Program-made: the position numbers and the translations under genes
DNA from: Ophiostoma sp. CBS 140.51
Taxonomy: Eukaryota > Ascomycota > Sordariomycetes > Ophiostomatales > Ophiostomataceae
DNA length: 64,000 nucleotides
Reading direction: 5' to 3'
NCBI GenBank assembly: GCA_029298735.1
Contig: JANSLP010000161.1
Coordinates: 1-64,000, forward strand
The notes under the pieces: model-generated
What the model saw: only the letters and a program-made list of their open reading frames with translations
Database searches by the model: none
What the model was told of the DNA's origin: nothing
In this document: in pieces, positions 11,501 through 23,600 of the stretch
How positions within the stretch are numbered: position 1 is the stretch's first letter
Layout: the number at the start of each line of letters is the position of its first letter

Positions 11501-12758
11501 AGAGAAGGGTATGCTCGCACTGCTTAACGCGTGTGTCTATGACGATCATAACCGTTTCGCCCGCGAACGTGTCCAGCTGTGTCTCAAGTACCTAATGGAC
11601 GGCTGTGACGAGGCCAATTTATTTGTCCGTGAGCTTGTCAAGACCTCTCCAAAGGCCAACAACGACGGCACTGCAACTGGTGGTCCTAACAATGGCCAGC
11701 AGCCAGCCAATGGTGTGAGACGTGTGCGCATCGATGGTGTGGAGGGCGAGGTTAAGGTCCGCGTCCGTGCTGAAGGCGAAGCTGGCCCGAGCGCTCCTGC
11801 TTCCCCCGCCGTTCCCTCAGCTCCGGCTGCCCCAACGGCCCCGGCCAGCACAACACCCGCCCCAACTACTTCACCGACGCCTACTGCACTGCCATCGCCC
11901 TTGGCTTCGGCACCCAGCGCGCCCCCAGGAACTGCCAGGCAGCGCAAGCAGCGCCAGAAGCGCCAGCAGAGACAGAACCGCCTGAAGCAGCAAGAGGCCG
12001 CCCTGGAAGCGCACGATGACCAACTCGCACAAGGCAGTCCGCAATCGCAGACACCGCAGCCTCTATCACAGCCCCAGGCATCGTCCCAGGCACAACCTCA
12101 GCAGCAGCAGCAGAAGCAAAAGCAGCCCCACGATCAGCAGCCCGCACCTCCAGCGCCACGTGTCTTTGGTCCGCCGCCACCGCCACCACCTATCGCTCCC
12201 GCACTGGCATCACTGGCGGCCCAAATGTCGCAACTCACTGCGCTCCCTACAGCTGATATGTTCCAAGCTAACGGTCTGCCCCTTGCCGGTCAGGGTCTTC
12301 CGTCCCAACCTGCTAATGGCAAAATGGCCGAGGCCCTGGCTGCCCGCCGTGCGCGCTGCGAATCCCTTCTCGGCGAAATAGTGTCTCTGTCTGACCACAC
12401 CGCACGCATGGCCGTGTCTATGAACCGCGGCGAGATGCCCCTGCCTGACGACACCCTGATGAACTTCCTTAAGAGCCAAAAGTTCCTTGAACGGTGCCGT
12501 GAGCGCCTCACGCGGCCCGTCTCCGGTGCCCCGGATGCTCTTGTTGAGGAGGGCAGCAACCTGACGAGCGGCATGCTGGCCGACCCGCTGGGCAGCCTCT
12601 TCTCGGGCCTCGGCGTGCCCGGCTCGTCAGACTCGGACGCCACTGCCTCGATGGCTCAGACCTCCCTCGAAGACCAATATCGTCTCGTCGAGCAGGCCTT
12701 GCTTTACCTGACAGAAGATCTGGCAAAGAACCCGGAACCGACGCACCCGCCACACTAA
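8557..12758 (+). CDS. Uncharacterised 1372-aa fungal protein with His/Asp-rich run
   Basis: Exons 8557-9241 and 9325-12758 join across an 83-nt intron (donor GTATGT, acceptor CAG), giving a continuous protein from MAPIAIGNVPP through IYDLFKKLLVTS. The ATG lies in a near-perfect CACCATGG context; an in-frame upstream ATG at 8458 is weaker. I do not recognise the family. The N-terminal 430 residues and the block at about 600-790 look mostly helical, possibly HEAT- or ARM-like. Residues about 430-500 are acidic, followed by a run of His, Asp and Tyr (about 500-562) and another acidic stretch. The rest carries an Ala-rich helix, two poly-Pro runs (near 815 and 1095), a Pro/Ala/Thr-rich linker, and a Gln-rich segment near 1065. 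There is no signal peptide or membrane segment. The conserved-looking helical blocks suggest a real scaffold-type protein; function is unknown. Confidence 0.85.
10140..10322 (+). repeat. In-frame CAY/GAY simple repeat encoding His/Asp run
   Basis: About 180 nt made almost wholly of CAT, CAC, GAT and GAC codons in the plus frame, within the 1372-aa protein gene. Codons alternate synonymously (CAC/CAT, GAC/GAT), so the run is not a pure DNA microsatellite. It codes for stretches of four His and then alternating Asp-His pairs. Confidence 0.9.
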
Positions 12759-13451
12759 ATTTCACGAGCGAGCGGGCGATATAGGGAGCCAGGTAGATTT
12801 GCATACCTTTCCTCTCCACCTTCGATTGATTACCTTACACCTAAAAATAATGATAATCGCATAACAAAAGGCGTTTGCATTGCATGACCAAAAATTGTTT
12901 TTATAATATATTTATCTATACAATAACATCCATGAGGATACTGTCACGTAGCACAGAATCTGATAGCTTAATATTAATAAACATGTATCAGTTATGGAAA
13001 GAAATATCTTTTCGACAAATATTATCTCTCTCATCGACAAGTAAATAATACTGCACAGTAATGCGTCGTAATGGCATATCGTTAAGCTAAATTTGCTCGC
13101 AAAGTCTCGTTAATTTTTATGGGATATTCCCACCGATGTTTTGTCTCTCTTTCTTCTCCTTTTGTCTTTTTGCCCTCATAAACACTGTCTCCCGTCGTTG
13201 ATCTGGAAAAAGAAACTTCCGTTAACATGATGCCAGCAAATGGCCTTCATTGGCTCTCCAATTTTTTTGTGAACATAAAAACAAGGAAAAATCAACCCAT
13301 GAATAACAGCTTTTTTTTCTAGCCAATAAAGCAAACTCTTCCGCTCTTTTTCTTCTCCATCTTATCATAACGGCATATTGTCCCTCTCATGTTTCCATCA
13401 CCACATTACAGCCGAGCTGAGAGGGGCCGCATTCTCGTCGCGATACTGGCT
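12759..13451. other. Convergent 3' intergenic region, AT-rich
   Basis: About 690 nt between the 1372-aa protein gene and the Scp160-type gene, whose stop codons face each other. The sequence is AT-rich, especially 12840-13060 with tataatatattt-type runs, and includes T-rich stretches near 13140-13320 that could give A-rich polyadenylation signals on the minus strand. No gene is seen. Confidence 0.6.
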
Positions 13452-16400
13452 CTACTGCTCGCGCTTCTGCGTACCCTCCTTGACGGCAGCCAGGATCAGC
13501 TCACGGGCCGTCTCGACGCCGTCTGTGGTACCAATGACCTCGATGGCGTCTTGGCCACTCTTGCCCTGCGGCACGAAGATACGGCAGCCGCTCTGCTTGC
13601 GGATCGAGTCAATCTTCTTGCCGCCCTGGCCCACGACGTGGCGGAACAGCTTCGAGTCGGGCAGGACGAGGTAGCCAGTGGCGTTGCTCTGGCCCGACTG
13701 CTCAATGGCCTTCTCGAGGGCCTTCTTGGCCTTTTCGACGTTTTCCGGGGTGCCGTGCAGAACCCAGGGGATCTCGCCCGTCTCCGTCGACGAGACTTCC
13801 ACAACGCGCCACGAGTGAGCACCGTCAGCAGCATCCTCGTCGTCCGTGATCAAGGGCAGGGTGCTGTTGCCATTGGCGGCGGCAGCCACGGGCCGGGCAG
13901 GGACAGACTGGCCGGCGTGGTCGACAGTGACCTGGTTCTCGTTACGCAGGCGGCGGAAGAATTGGCCATTGTTGGAGATCGTGTGGTGCAGGCTACGGGG
14001 CACCTGGATCGTGGTGGCGTGCTGCTCCTTGATGAGTGACTGGATGTGCTCCTTTGCCTTCTGCACGTTCTCCGGTGCACCAGTCACCTTGACGTCCGTG
14101 CGCTCTTCGCCCTGTCTGGGAATGTCGACAACGACAGAGAACTTGGACTCGATCTGGCGTCTAGTCTCGCCACCGCGACCGATCAGAGACCGGTGCTTGT
14201 CCTGAGGAACATCAATCGTCTCCGACACCTGGCTGGCACGCTGGTCAACAAACTCCTGGATCGACTTGGCGATGGCCTCAACAAACGACCGACGGCCCTC
14301 GATCTTGATCGCAGAGTCGTTGCTGTCCTGGTTCGGGAACTGGATAGCCCGAGACAGCTCTCTGCGATCATCAGAGCCTCCAGCCTTGACGACGAGGTCC
14401 TTGATAGTAGAGCCTAAAGTGAAGTTGCGTTAGCAAATGTTCATATGAAGAGTAGTAGTTTGGTTGACCAGTAATACTTACCACCAGGGCCAATCAGGGC
14501 CTTGTGGAACTTCTTGTCCACCTCAATGGTCGTGCTGACGGTGTCGTCAAGGACAGCCTTCTTCTCCAGAAGGATCTTCTTGGCCGCCGTCACCTGCTCC
14601 TTGGTACCCTTGAGCTGGATCTCCACCGTCGAGTCGGGGTCACCGCGGCTGTTGGGCACGTCAATCTTAGCACCAGTCTGCTGGCGGAGGGCCTCCATCG
14701 CGGAGCCACCCTGGCCAATCAGGTAAGGCACCTGCTTCTGCTGCACCTCAATAGTGGCAGTGAAGGAGGTCTCCTTCAGGTACAGGTACAGCTTCATAAT
14801 CTCCTCGCGGGCCTCATCGGCACCCTTCTTGGGACCACGGACAATCACCTCGTCGGGACCCTGCTGGCGGCGGGGCTTGCCAGCGTCGCTCGCAGCGTCG
14901 GTGACAGACTCGTCATCACGGGCCGCTTTGGCGACGCGGGGGAAGAAGATCAGGACCTTGTACCGGGTCTGAAGGCGGTTGATGGTGCTACCCTGCGCGC
15001 CGATCAGCTCACGGTGGAACTTGGGCTCAATCTTGAGGATATGGGTGGTCTCATCCGCCAGGTGGCGGGCGACCGAGTTGATGTGCGCACGGGCGGCCTC
15101 AGCCTTGGCCTTGGGACCCTTGAGCTCAACCTGGCCATCCTGGACCTGAATCTCAACGTCGAACTTGTCGCGCAGCTCACGGATGTTGCTGCCACCCTTG
15201 CCAATAAGGTGGTTGGCGTAGGCCTTGGGGAAGTCAAACGACAGAGTGAAGCCACGCTCCTTCTCGTCCTCCTTCTCCTGCTCCACGAAAGCGTTGATCT
15301 TGACCAGAAGCTCGTCCACGGAGGTCTTGGGACCCCGCAGAGTCACAACAGTGCCCAGACTGGAAACACGAACGGGCGGCTGGTTGGACGGGCGTGCCTC
15401 CTGCTCCTTCTTGATGAACCGCCGCAGACGCTCGTGGAACTTCAGGGGCACCTCAATCGGGGTGGTCTGAATGTCCTCCTGAGCGCCAATAAGCTCAAGG
15501 ATGTGCTTCTGCGCATCGCGGACGCCCTGCTGGAAGGCAGCAACATCCTGCGGCGACGGCACCGTCTGGGGCAGGGTGTACGGGGCACTGGCCTCGTCTG
15601 AGGGACCCTCATAAACGAGGAGGACGGGTGCACTAGGCTCAGAGGCCTCGGGCACAACCAAGTAAACACCGTAGTCCTGTTGGACGCGGGGACGAACGTC
15701 GTTGCGCAGGAACTGGTGGAAGAAAGGGTCGACAGGAATCGAGGCCATGCGGCTGGGCGGGTGGCTGGAGATGATGTTCTTGATCTCGTTTTGGGCGCGG
15801 AATGCGTTCTTGCCGTCACGCGAGTACAGCTCCCAAGGAAGGGCGCCCTCGCTCGTGAAGGGCGTGTTGATGTGGCTCTGATACTCGCGCTCCAAGCGCT
15901 CAATCTCCTTGCGCTGGCGCAGGTAGCGGGTGACGTTGCGCGCGTGAGCGGCGGCACTGCCAGGGGCCTGGCGGTGGAAGCGCGAAATGTCGTAGTTGGA
16001 GCACTGCATGCCCATGGCAAGGTCAATGGCGCGCTCAAGGCCAGCCTCGACCCGGTCTGCTTCACCAATGATGGTCACGCTGTCGTCCTCGGCATCCTCA
16101 GGCAGGATAACCACACAGCCGGTCTCATTGAAGAACTCCTCCATGGGTGTACCGTGTTGACCAATAATGAACTGCTGGCGACCCGGGGGGATAGAAGTCT
16201 GCTGCAGCTGCAGGCGCTGCTGGAGCGCAGCGGCAGCCTTCTCAATCTCAGCGCGAGCATTCAGGACAGCATTACGCTCACCGGCAAGGGAGATGTGGTT
16301 ATCGACAGACGGTGTGAAGACGGGACGGCCACCGGCAGCCACCGTTGGGGGCTGGGCAGAGCGCGGCTGCAGGGGCGGCACGCGAACCTGGACGCCATTG

Positions 16401-17635
16401 TTCTCCAGATTGGAGAGCAGGCCGAAGTTGGGGTCGGCAATGAAGGGATAGAACTCGGAAGGGATACCGCGGAGGCGGGTGTTTGTGTTAGCCGAGCGCT
16501 CGCCAACAATCTTCAGGATTGCATCCTGGGCGGCACGTGCAGAGAGGGCGTTACCCTCCACGGTAACGTCGATTGTAGCATCATCGTCATCTTCATAGGC
16601 AGCCTGCACCTCGTCGGCCTTGGGCAGCTGGATTCTTGCGCCAGTCTTCTCCTGGAGCGACTTGATGGTCGAGCCTTGCTTGCCAATGATGTGGGGTCTC
16701 ACGGACTGGGGAATGGGCACGTTGACGGTAACCTGCGGATAGAGACAAATGAGTTAGTCACACAAGAAACAATAATGGCTGAGCCCATGCACAAAGACAA
16801 GAAGCAGTTGGCCGTCGGCAAGGAGCCGTAAACAAAAGCGAAGAACGAAGCTTTAATGGAACAAAAAAGTGGTCCAAGCTTCCGGTTACATTACATGACA
16901 ATCGAAGCTTCTAAAAAAGGGGAATAATGGTCTCACCTTGGCACCAATCTGTTGGACAAGGTCCCGCAGGGCCTGCTGGGCAACGTCCGGCGGGCCAGTC
17001 GCGTTGAACTGCCTCCGACTGCCGGTGGGCGGGAGCATAGTGATGTTGGCACGCGACTTGCGGTTGATGTCCTTGATGATGTCAGGAATCGGGCGCTTCA
17101 AAGAGCCACGGGGGAGAAGCTGGTGGTCCTCGAGGGTGACGCTCGAAACGTTGCGGCCGGGGATGTTCAGTGTCGGGGGAGCGGTCGAGCGAGCAGAGGC
17201 AGAGGCAGCCTGGGCACTGCCGCCGTTGGACGTGGGCTGCGAAGCAGCGTTCGAGCCGTTAGCAGCGCCGCCAGTCTTGGCGTTCCAGATGGGAGCGACA
17301 TTGGCAGAAGCCTTCTTGGGCGCGCCCAGCTCGGGGAATAGCTCATGGGAGTGGGTATTCAGCTTGGCGGCAGGCGCAGGCTCAGGAGCCTTTTGCTTGC
17401 CGGCGGCCTTGGCAGACGGCGTAGCCGCCCAAGAGGCAGCCGGAGCCTCAGCCGGGGCAGGACCAGAAGCAGCTGCCTCGGCAGCCTCGCGGCGGACAAC
17501 AGCGTCGTGCTTGAGGTCCTCCTCATCGGGAACCGTTTCAATGGTCACATGGTGGCTGCCATGCTCTTGAAGCAGGCGCTGTGCCGCAGAGGAAGCGTTG
17601 CCGGAATCGGCAGTGGACGAGGAACCGGAGGCCAT
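13452..17635 (-). CDS. Vigilin/Scp160-type multi-KH-domain RNA-binding protein
   Basis: Three exons, 17635-16937, 16732-14482 and 14413-13452, separated by introns of 204 nt (16733-16936) and 68 nt (14414-14481), give 1303 residues. Scp160/vigilin proteins bind mRNA and polysomes at the ER through many KH domains; yeast Scp160 is slightly shorter. Eight KH units keep a GxxG loop, seen as IIGKQG, IIGQHG, LIGKGG, LIGAQG, LIGQGG, LIGPGG, LIGRGG and VVGQGG. Several others in the middle and at the N-terminus are degenerate and lack the loop, as in vigilins. The first 190 residues are Ala/Ser-rich and disordered-looking. The second intron interrupts the GPGG loop codons, so the reading is only complete after splicing. 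The stop codon lies at 13452-13454. The family call is firm; mRNA targets cannot be judged. Confidence 0.92.
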
Positions 17636-20340
17636 TTTTTTCGTTAACCAGGCGCAGAGTCGTTTACCGGAGAGAAAGAGGGAGCCGAAGCGTCGGAGAG
17701 CCGGACAGAACAGGTGGATGTTGGAGTTGATGGAAAGCTGTTTGTAGGGGGGAGTTAGTTAGAAAGGAAGCAAAAGGAAAAGAGCAGCAAAAAAAAAACA
17801 CGGAGCAATCTGTTGGAAGTCCTGGATATATGGTTCGCTGATGCAGCACATGTAAGCAACACACAAGTGGCCACTAGCAAACCCTAAACCTGACAGCCAT
17901 GCCACAGCCGCAGACAGTGCGAGGCACGAGGTGTTGCTGAGCAAAAGCGATATAAAAAGGAGGCAAAAGGAGGCGGATGATCACACATTAATTCTCGCAG
18001 GGAGGACAGTGTGGCGGGGAGCCAGTGTGTGACGCAGCTGATGCTGGCAACTCAATTCAACGTACATTTGACAATAAAGCGGGCAGGGGGCCCCTCGGTG
18101 ACAGCTTTGTGCTGGAGCAAGACGGAGTGTGTAAAGATGGACGTAGGTGGTGATGGTGGTGATGCTTTGGATGGGAAGAAGGAGAGAGGAAATGGGGACG
18201 GGGAATTGAGACATTCGACTACGAGTCTCGACGAACGTGCCTGCTGCCGGGGAGCACCTCCCAACAGTCGAGTCGAGGAAGGTGCCAGGGGGCCCCACAT
18301 TATCGTGCGGACGGCCATTGGATAGGACAAGCTGTCCGCAAGAAGAAGCTACGTACGGGTCTTGCACAGTTGCGGAGGGCAACCGGCCAATGGTCTTGTC
18401 TCTTTACGTTTACGGGCCATTTTGGAAGGAGGAGACCACCATGCGAATGGATCTTACACATGCAGAGGAAGGAGCAATAGGGGGCCCAGATGCAAGCGAA
18501 AGTGAAAGCACGAACAGGGGAAGAAAAAGGCGTGTTGGGCCAGAAAATGCGTTATTTCGGTGGGCAATTTAGGAACGCATCTGCTGCGGGGCAGCTTCAG
18601 AAGCAGAAAGAAGGGGTAAGTACGACGTATTGTAGTCAAAAGGAATTCCTAGGAGTGCCCTAAATTCGCCCGTCGACTTTTGTTTTAGGGCCCTTGTTTT
18701 CTCGCGAAAGCTCACCCCTGTTGGCGCTCTGCCGATCTTCAGAGCTTTGATGCTCTCAACTGTTGCCCTCTTTACGACGTACAGAGATCTTACTTGTACT
18801 TGGTTTTGCTTAGTTTTGGGAGGGTATTTACTTTTTTTCTGCATCTGGGGTATCAAAAATACCAAGTGCTTCAAACGTCTGGCCTCCACGCCATTCTCTG
18901 TGGGAGAAATCCATTCTCTTATGTTTCCCAAACTAGTCTTGAGCGAGTACTTGTACTCGACCGAGACGCCTCAAACATACAAACGTGGCTGCCCAAGACC
19001 CTTAGATGTACACATGCAAACCACCCTTTACACGCCACTTGTCAGTTCTCGTGCCTTTTTATGTGGTGCCGAAGTGTCAAATTACATCATGTAGACTGGC
19101 AGATGCAGTACGTCTTTCTTTTAGTCGAGTGTGTCATCTTATAAGTGTCGACTATTAAGGTGGAAATAAATTCAGTCCGTGAGGACCGTCAAACAGCAAC
19201 AACGACATGAAAGCCTCCAACCTTTCCCTACCTATCACTTCATTTTTTCTATTCCGTTTAGTCATTTTCTGGAGTAGAATCTAAGTAAAAGGCTGCAAAA
19301 TCTACGAAGTGAACAAGACGCGAACGCCTTCGATCCCTCATCCTTACACACGTTCCAAGGCAATATATCTCACACAAGGAAACAAAAGATAGTGGTCCAC
19401 ACTCACCATGTATTCTGAATCTTTGAGGTATAGGTAGAGCCCCAGGCCTCTTCTATTTAATTCCCACCCACCCCGTGAATATGTCAAGAATATATCAAGA
19501 GAGCGGCACAGACCATACGGGTAGGGTAATGAAAGTCATGTACGTGTACGCCATCCGTTCAACGAGCGATGGAAGAGCGTCAAATGATTCCAACCTAAGT
19601 TACACAAATATGCCGAAGCCAGGGACAGTTAATTTCTCTTGTGTGGCTAGTAAACCAGAATATTAATTCGAATGACAAAGTAAAGAAACGAGTGTATTCA
19701 AGTTGGAAAGAAGTGGACACGCTTTATCGCAAATTTTCGGTTTCTGGTGTGATGGCAGAAGCTGTCGGGGGACAGTCATGTAAGTGATGGCCACCGGGTC
19801 TCGCTCGAAGACGCAGGCTGCCGGCGGGACTGCTGGCCTTGTCTTCTCTTGATCATACTATTGTCATGACTTCGTAATCACCATGTTACAAGGGACACAC
19901 AAGGATTGCCATCTCATGAGAGACTGGTATCTATGAGCTTGGGTGCTATTGATCATTTCATGGTAATAAAGTTGAAAAGATGCCAAGTGGGCCTGGGAAC
20001 ACAATGCCGATCTCATCTATCTGAGAAAAACCCCGGCTCCGACTCCTGGTGTGCGTTGTTCGTGGCGTTTTTGGCAGGCTTCAAGTTTACTTGATGCTCC
20101 TTGATTTCGCTGTCTTTGCCCTGATGTTTGAGTTAGAGTGGCCAAAGTCAGTCAATGTGGGGGCAGAGCTGCTTGGGGTGAAGTGGGATGTGACGACAGA
20201 ATCCAGAATACGATTGGGTGTGAAGGCCGTCCAGAGAGGCATGGACACTTCTTGTGCTACGTGGTTTTGGAAAATGCCATGAGCTGCTATCTTCTTACAT
20301 TAACTATCATTTCCCATGACAGCCTCACTCGTACGGAATT

Positions 20341-20640
20341 TTCACCGAAATATTAAAATAATCCAAGTTTATCTTTAAGTCTAAGAGAAAAAGAAAAGGG
20401 CTTCAAAAGCAGAAATAAATAAAAACATCTAAATAAAGTTAAATGATTATGTACTCATTGGTCTAATTTTTTAACTGAAGAAATTTTAGAGTTCGAGTTA
20501 ACTTCTTATAAAAAGTAATTCCTTTTCAGAGTGTTATTTCTTGTTTGTTTTTGTTTATTTTTTTTTTTAAAAAAAAAATACAACTGACCACACAAATTTT
20601 TTCAATTTTTTTTTCCTTCAAAAAAGACCCAATAATGCTG
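20341..20640. other. AT-rich island
   Basis: About 300 nt composed very largely of A and T, including a run of T directly followed by a run of A near 20557-20580 and several TAAATAAA-like stretches. It stands out from the roughly even base composition around it. It could be a matrix-attachment or replication-origin-like segment or a decayed repeat; the sequence alone does not decide. Confidence 0.45.
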
Positions 20641-23600
20641 TTTATCCCAGGATTTTAGTAACCGGGTCTGCTCTATAGCAACACTGTATATGGGTGTATG
20701 CGGGAAGTGCGAGGGAGGCCACAGATGCGACATGAAGTCGGCACGAGATCGAATGGCTCTTAAGTGTGGCCTTCTGTCGTCCCATTTTTCTTCACGACCC
20801 TCTTGACCTTCTCTCACTTCCTTATGCTGGAACTCACACCAAAATAACGCAGACTTCCCATCCGCCCGTCCCGACTATCCACAGTACGACGTCGGGCGTC
20901 AACAATGGAAATTGTCTGGCTGTTAGAAGCGAGCTGCCAGGGGGCAATTATCGAAGGGCACAGGTCGCTGCAGTACAGAGAGAAGTGGAGGAATAAGACT
21001 GACAAGTTCTTGGTGCCAATATACGTAGAGTGGAGGTAGATTGACAGATGCGGGCTTGTGGGTTCTGTATACAGGTAGCATGTCTACCATTTTTATTACC
21101 TTGCCAAGATCGAGCGACGCCTCCAAACATGTTCCCTTTTCTTCTATCATCGTATGGCGTCAGTCTGATTTTGCCTCACTCGTTCTTAGCATACGGTGCC
21201 AAATTCCGTGTTGTAACTTATTGCACTACTTCCGTCGAGCTCTGCATAGCCCTTTTCGATTTTGTAAAGAGCCATTGAAAGAAAATCAAACAGGAGATAC
21301 CATTTAGGTGAAGGAAACCGGTGGCATTGTGCCGGAGAGGATTTCAAGCTCCAGAGTGTGGAAGAGAGAAAGGTTTGAGAGCTTGGGGTGGTACATGATC
21401 TCGTCTACCATGCTGTGTCCCTCAATGTCTAAAATTGTGTGCCCTGCATTGGCGATAGATACGCACCTAGGCAGCTCTACCTGATGTCTGCCTTGTATCC
21501 TGGATCATTTTCTACTACTGCCGAACTGGGATCCCTCCTGTGCTTGACCCCCTAACAGGGCAGTGCCGTGACATAGACAAGTATAGACATCAATCATGCA
21601 GCTGTTGGCTTTTACCGGGCCTTTTCACGAGAAGATGAACAACAAATACACATTGGCACAGCAATTGAGTGACAAAGCTTAGGGTATATAGCATATAGCA
21701 ATATACAAAATATACGTTAATATAGCTGTTATGGGCACAGAGCTGAAGCGGATCCCGGATGACAGGATCGCCTATTTGGAGGTGGTGTGCCACTGCCATT
21801 GCACCATGCCGGCAAGGAGACCACAAAGGGCCGTCCTGGAGGGAGGGTCGGTGTGTGTCTGTGTGCAAAAGATATTTGCGGATGCAGCGAGACAGTGGAT
21901 TGTTAATGAAGTGCTTGTATTGTATGCATGCGGCCAGAACAGTGGTGGATAGGCGACCTGGCAAACTCCCGGGGAGATAAATATATGACGGGTTCAAGGC
22001 ACCGCAAGCATCAGAGAATGCCACAACAATCAACAAATTGTCTGGGGTGGCCAAGGATGGACACACAGGGTCGAAAGAACAAAATATGAGACTGAGAGGC
22101 AATCTGTGCGGCAAGGGAAAAAACCGGCAGCCGCGAATCTTGTGGTTATATCTCCCGGGTTGATCAATACGACAATGCAAGGCAAAAGCTTCAAAAAGCT
22201 GGCGATGGTCTTAGGTTATCGCCCCGAAACGGCCTACTGTTAGATGGTCAACGGATACTTGCGGATATATAAACAGAAGTGGGAGCAATAGATAGGTACA
22301 TGCTGGAACTTTGGTTACCAAGTAGTACTGACAAACGTTTCTCCTAAGCCCAGCGCTATACCGCGAAAAACCACTGCCGAAAAGTACTTTTGGTCTTCTT
22401 GGAAGTAGAAGTACCGAGTGGTGATGTCTCGATATTGAAGTTTGGCTGTAGGGAAAGAAGCTCAGAGACGGGCGGAACGAGGCCGTCGTTGAACGTTCAT
22501 GGTGCTAGCATCTAGAGCACTCGACAGAGTGGAATAACAACGCCAGGAAACAAGGACTCGCTTGTTAGTGATGGGACGACGTTGACAAGTGAGCACGTTA
22601 AGAAATTCGCGGCACACCAAACAACCAAAAAACGTCACGAAACGGAGGACAGACGATTCCCGTTTCGGCTTGGTGGGCGTTGAGAGTTTGGGGGCCAACA
22701 ACAACGAAGAGGAGGGCAAAGGGAATAAAAGACGCAATGCACCTACTCTATATGAGTGGATTGACTGCGGGCTGTATGCAAGTTGCAAAGTGGACTGGTT
22801 GTTGGCCAGGCTGGCTCGACTGTCTGTACTCGATACACGTATATTTTTTGGGGATGTTGAAGAACGAGCCAAGAAGTATCTTACCGACACGGCAAGTTCC
22901 ACCAGCGCTTTACCGTGCCCTGTCGCAATATTACCACAGTAGAGCAAGCAGTGGCAATTGAATAGAAGGCGCAGAACGGCTCTGTACTTGTCAATGCCGC
23001 TCAATGCTCGTGGCAGACAACAATACTCTGTGGGAAAACCGGATGAGATAGATAAGGAAAGAGCGACAGAGTCTTGACGGTTGTCAGAGAAGCTACAGAG
23101 ACGCTAGAGACAAAAACGGACAATACGCCGTAGCACTTGCGCCGTTGTACCGCGCCGTTGCACTTGTCCTCCGTTATCGTCTACCAGCGTTTCCCGTCCC
23201 TTTTTTGCAATGGTCTTTGTGGCCGATCACCACGGAGGAACGTTGCGGACTACGGTGCTCGTTCGGTCACTTGGACGGTTGCGGGGAAAGACCAAGTCGC
23301 CGACAAAGATAGCCAAAATCACCCAAAGAAGGCAAAAAGAGGAGGTCCACGCTGCGACTATGGTCCGCAACGTACGAGTGAACTGAGAAGCCAGTGCAAG
23401 GTTGTAGATTAGGGCACGATACAGGCAGAGTTTTCAAGGGGGCGCGCTATAAGTGAAGCATAAAAAAGACGAAAAAGAGACGAAAAGAGACGAAAAGCTC
23501 GCTAAACACTTTAGTGGAGAAGTTTCTTCAGGTCCTGTGGTGATGTGGTTGGTTCCTTCTTCTTTCGTCAGAAACTGCTTCACTTGCGATTCCACATTAG

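Noticed and set aside
14504..16831. Long plus-strand open frames (365 and 383 codons) opposite the Scp160-type gene
   Set aside because: They are shadows of the GC-rich codons on the minus strand; the minus frame has clear KH domains.
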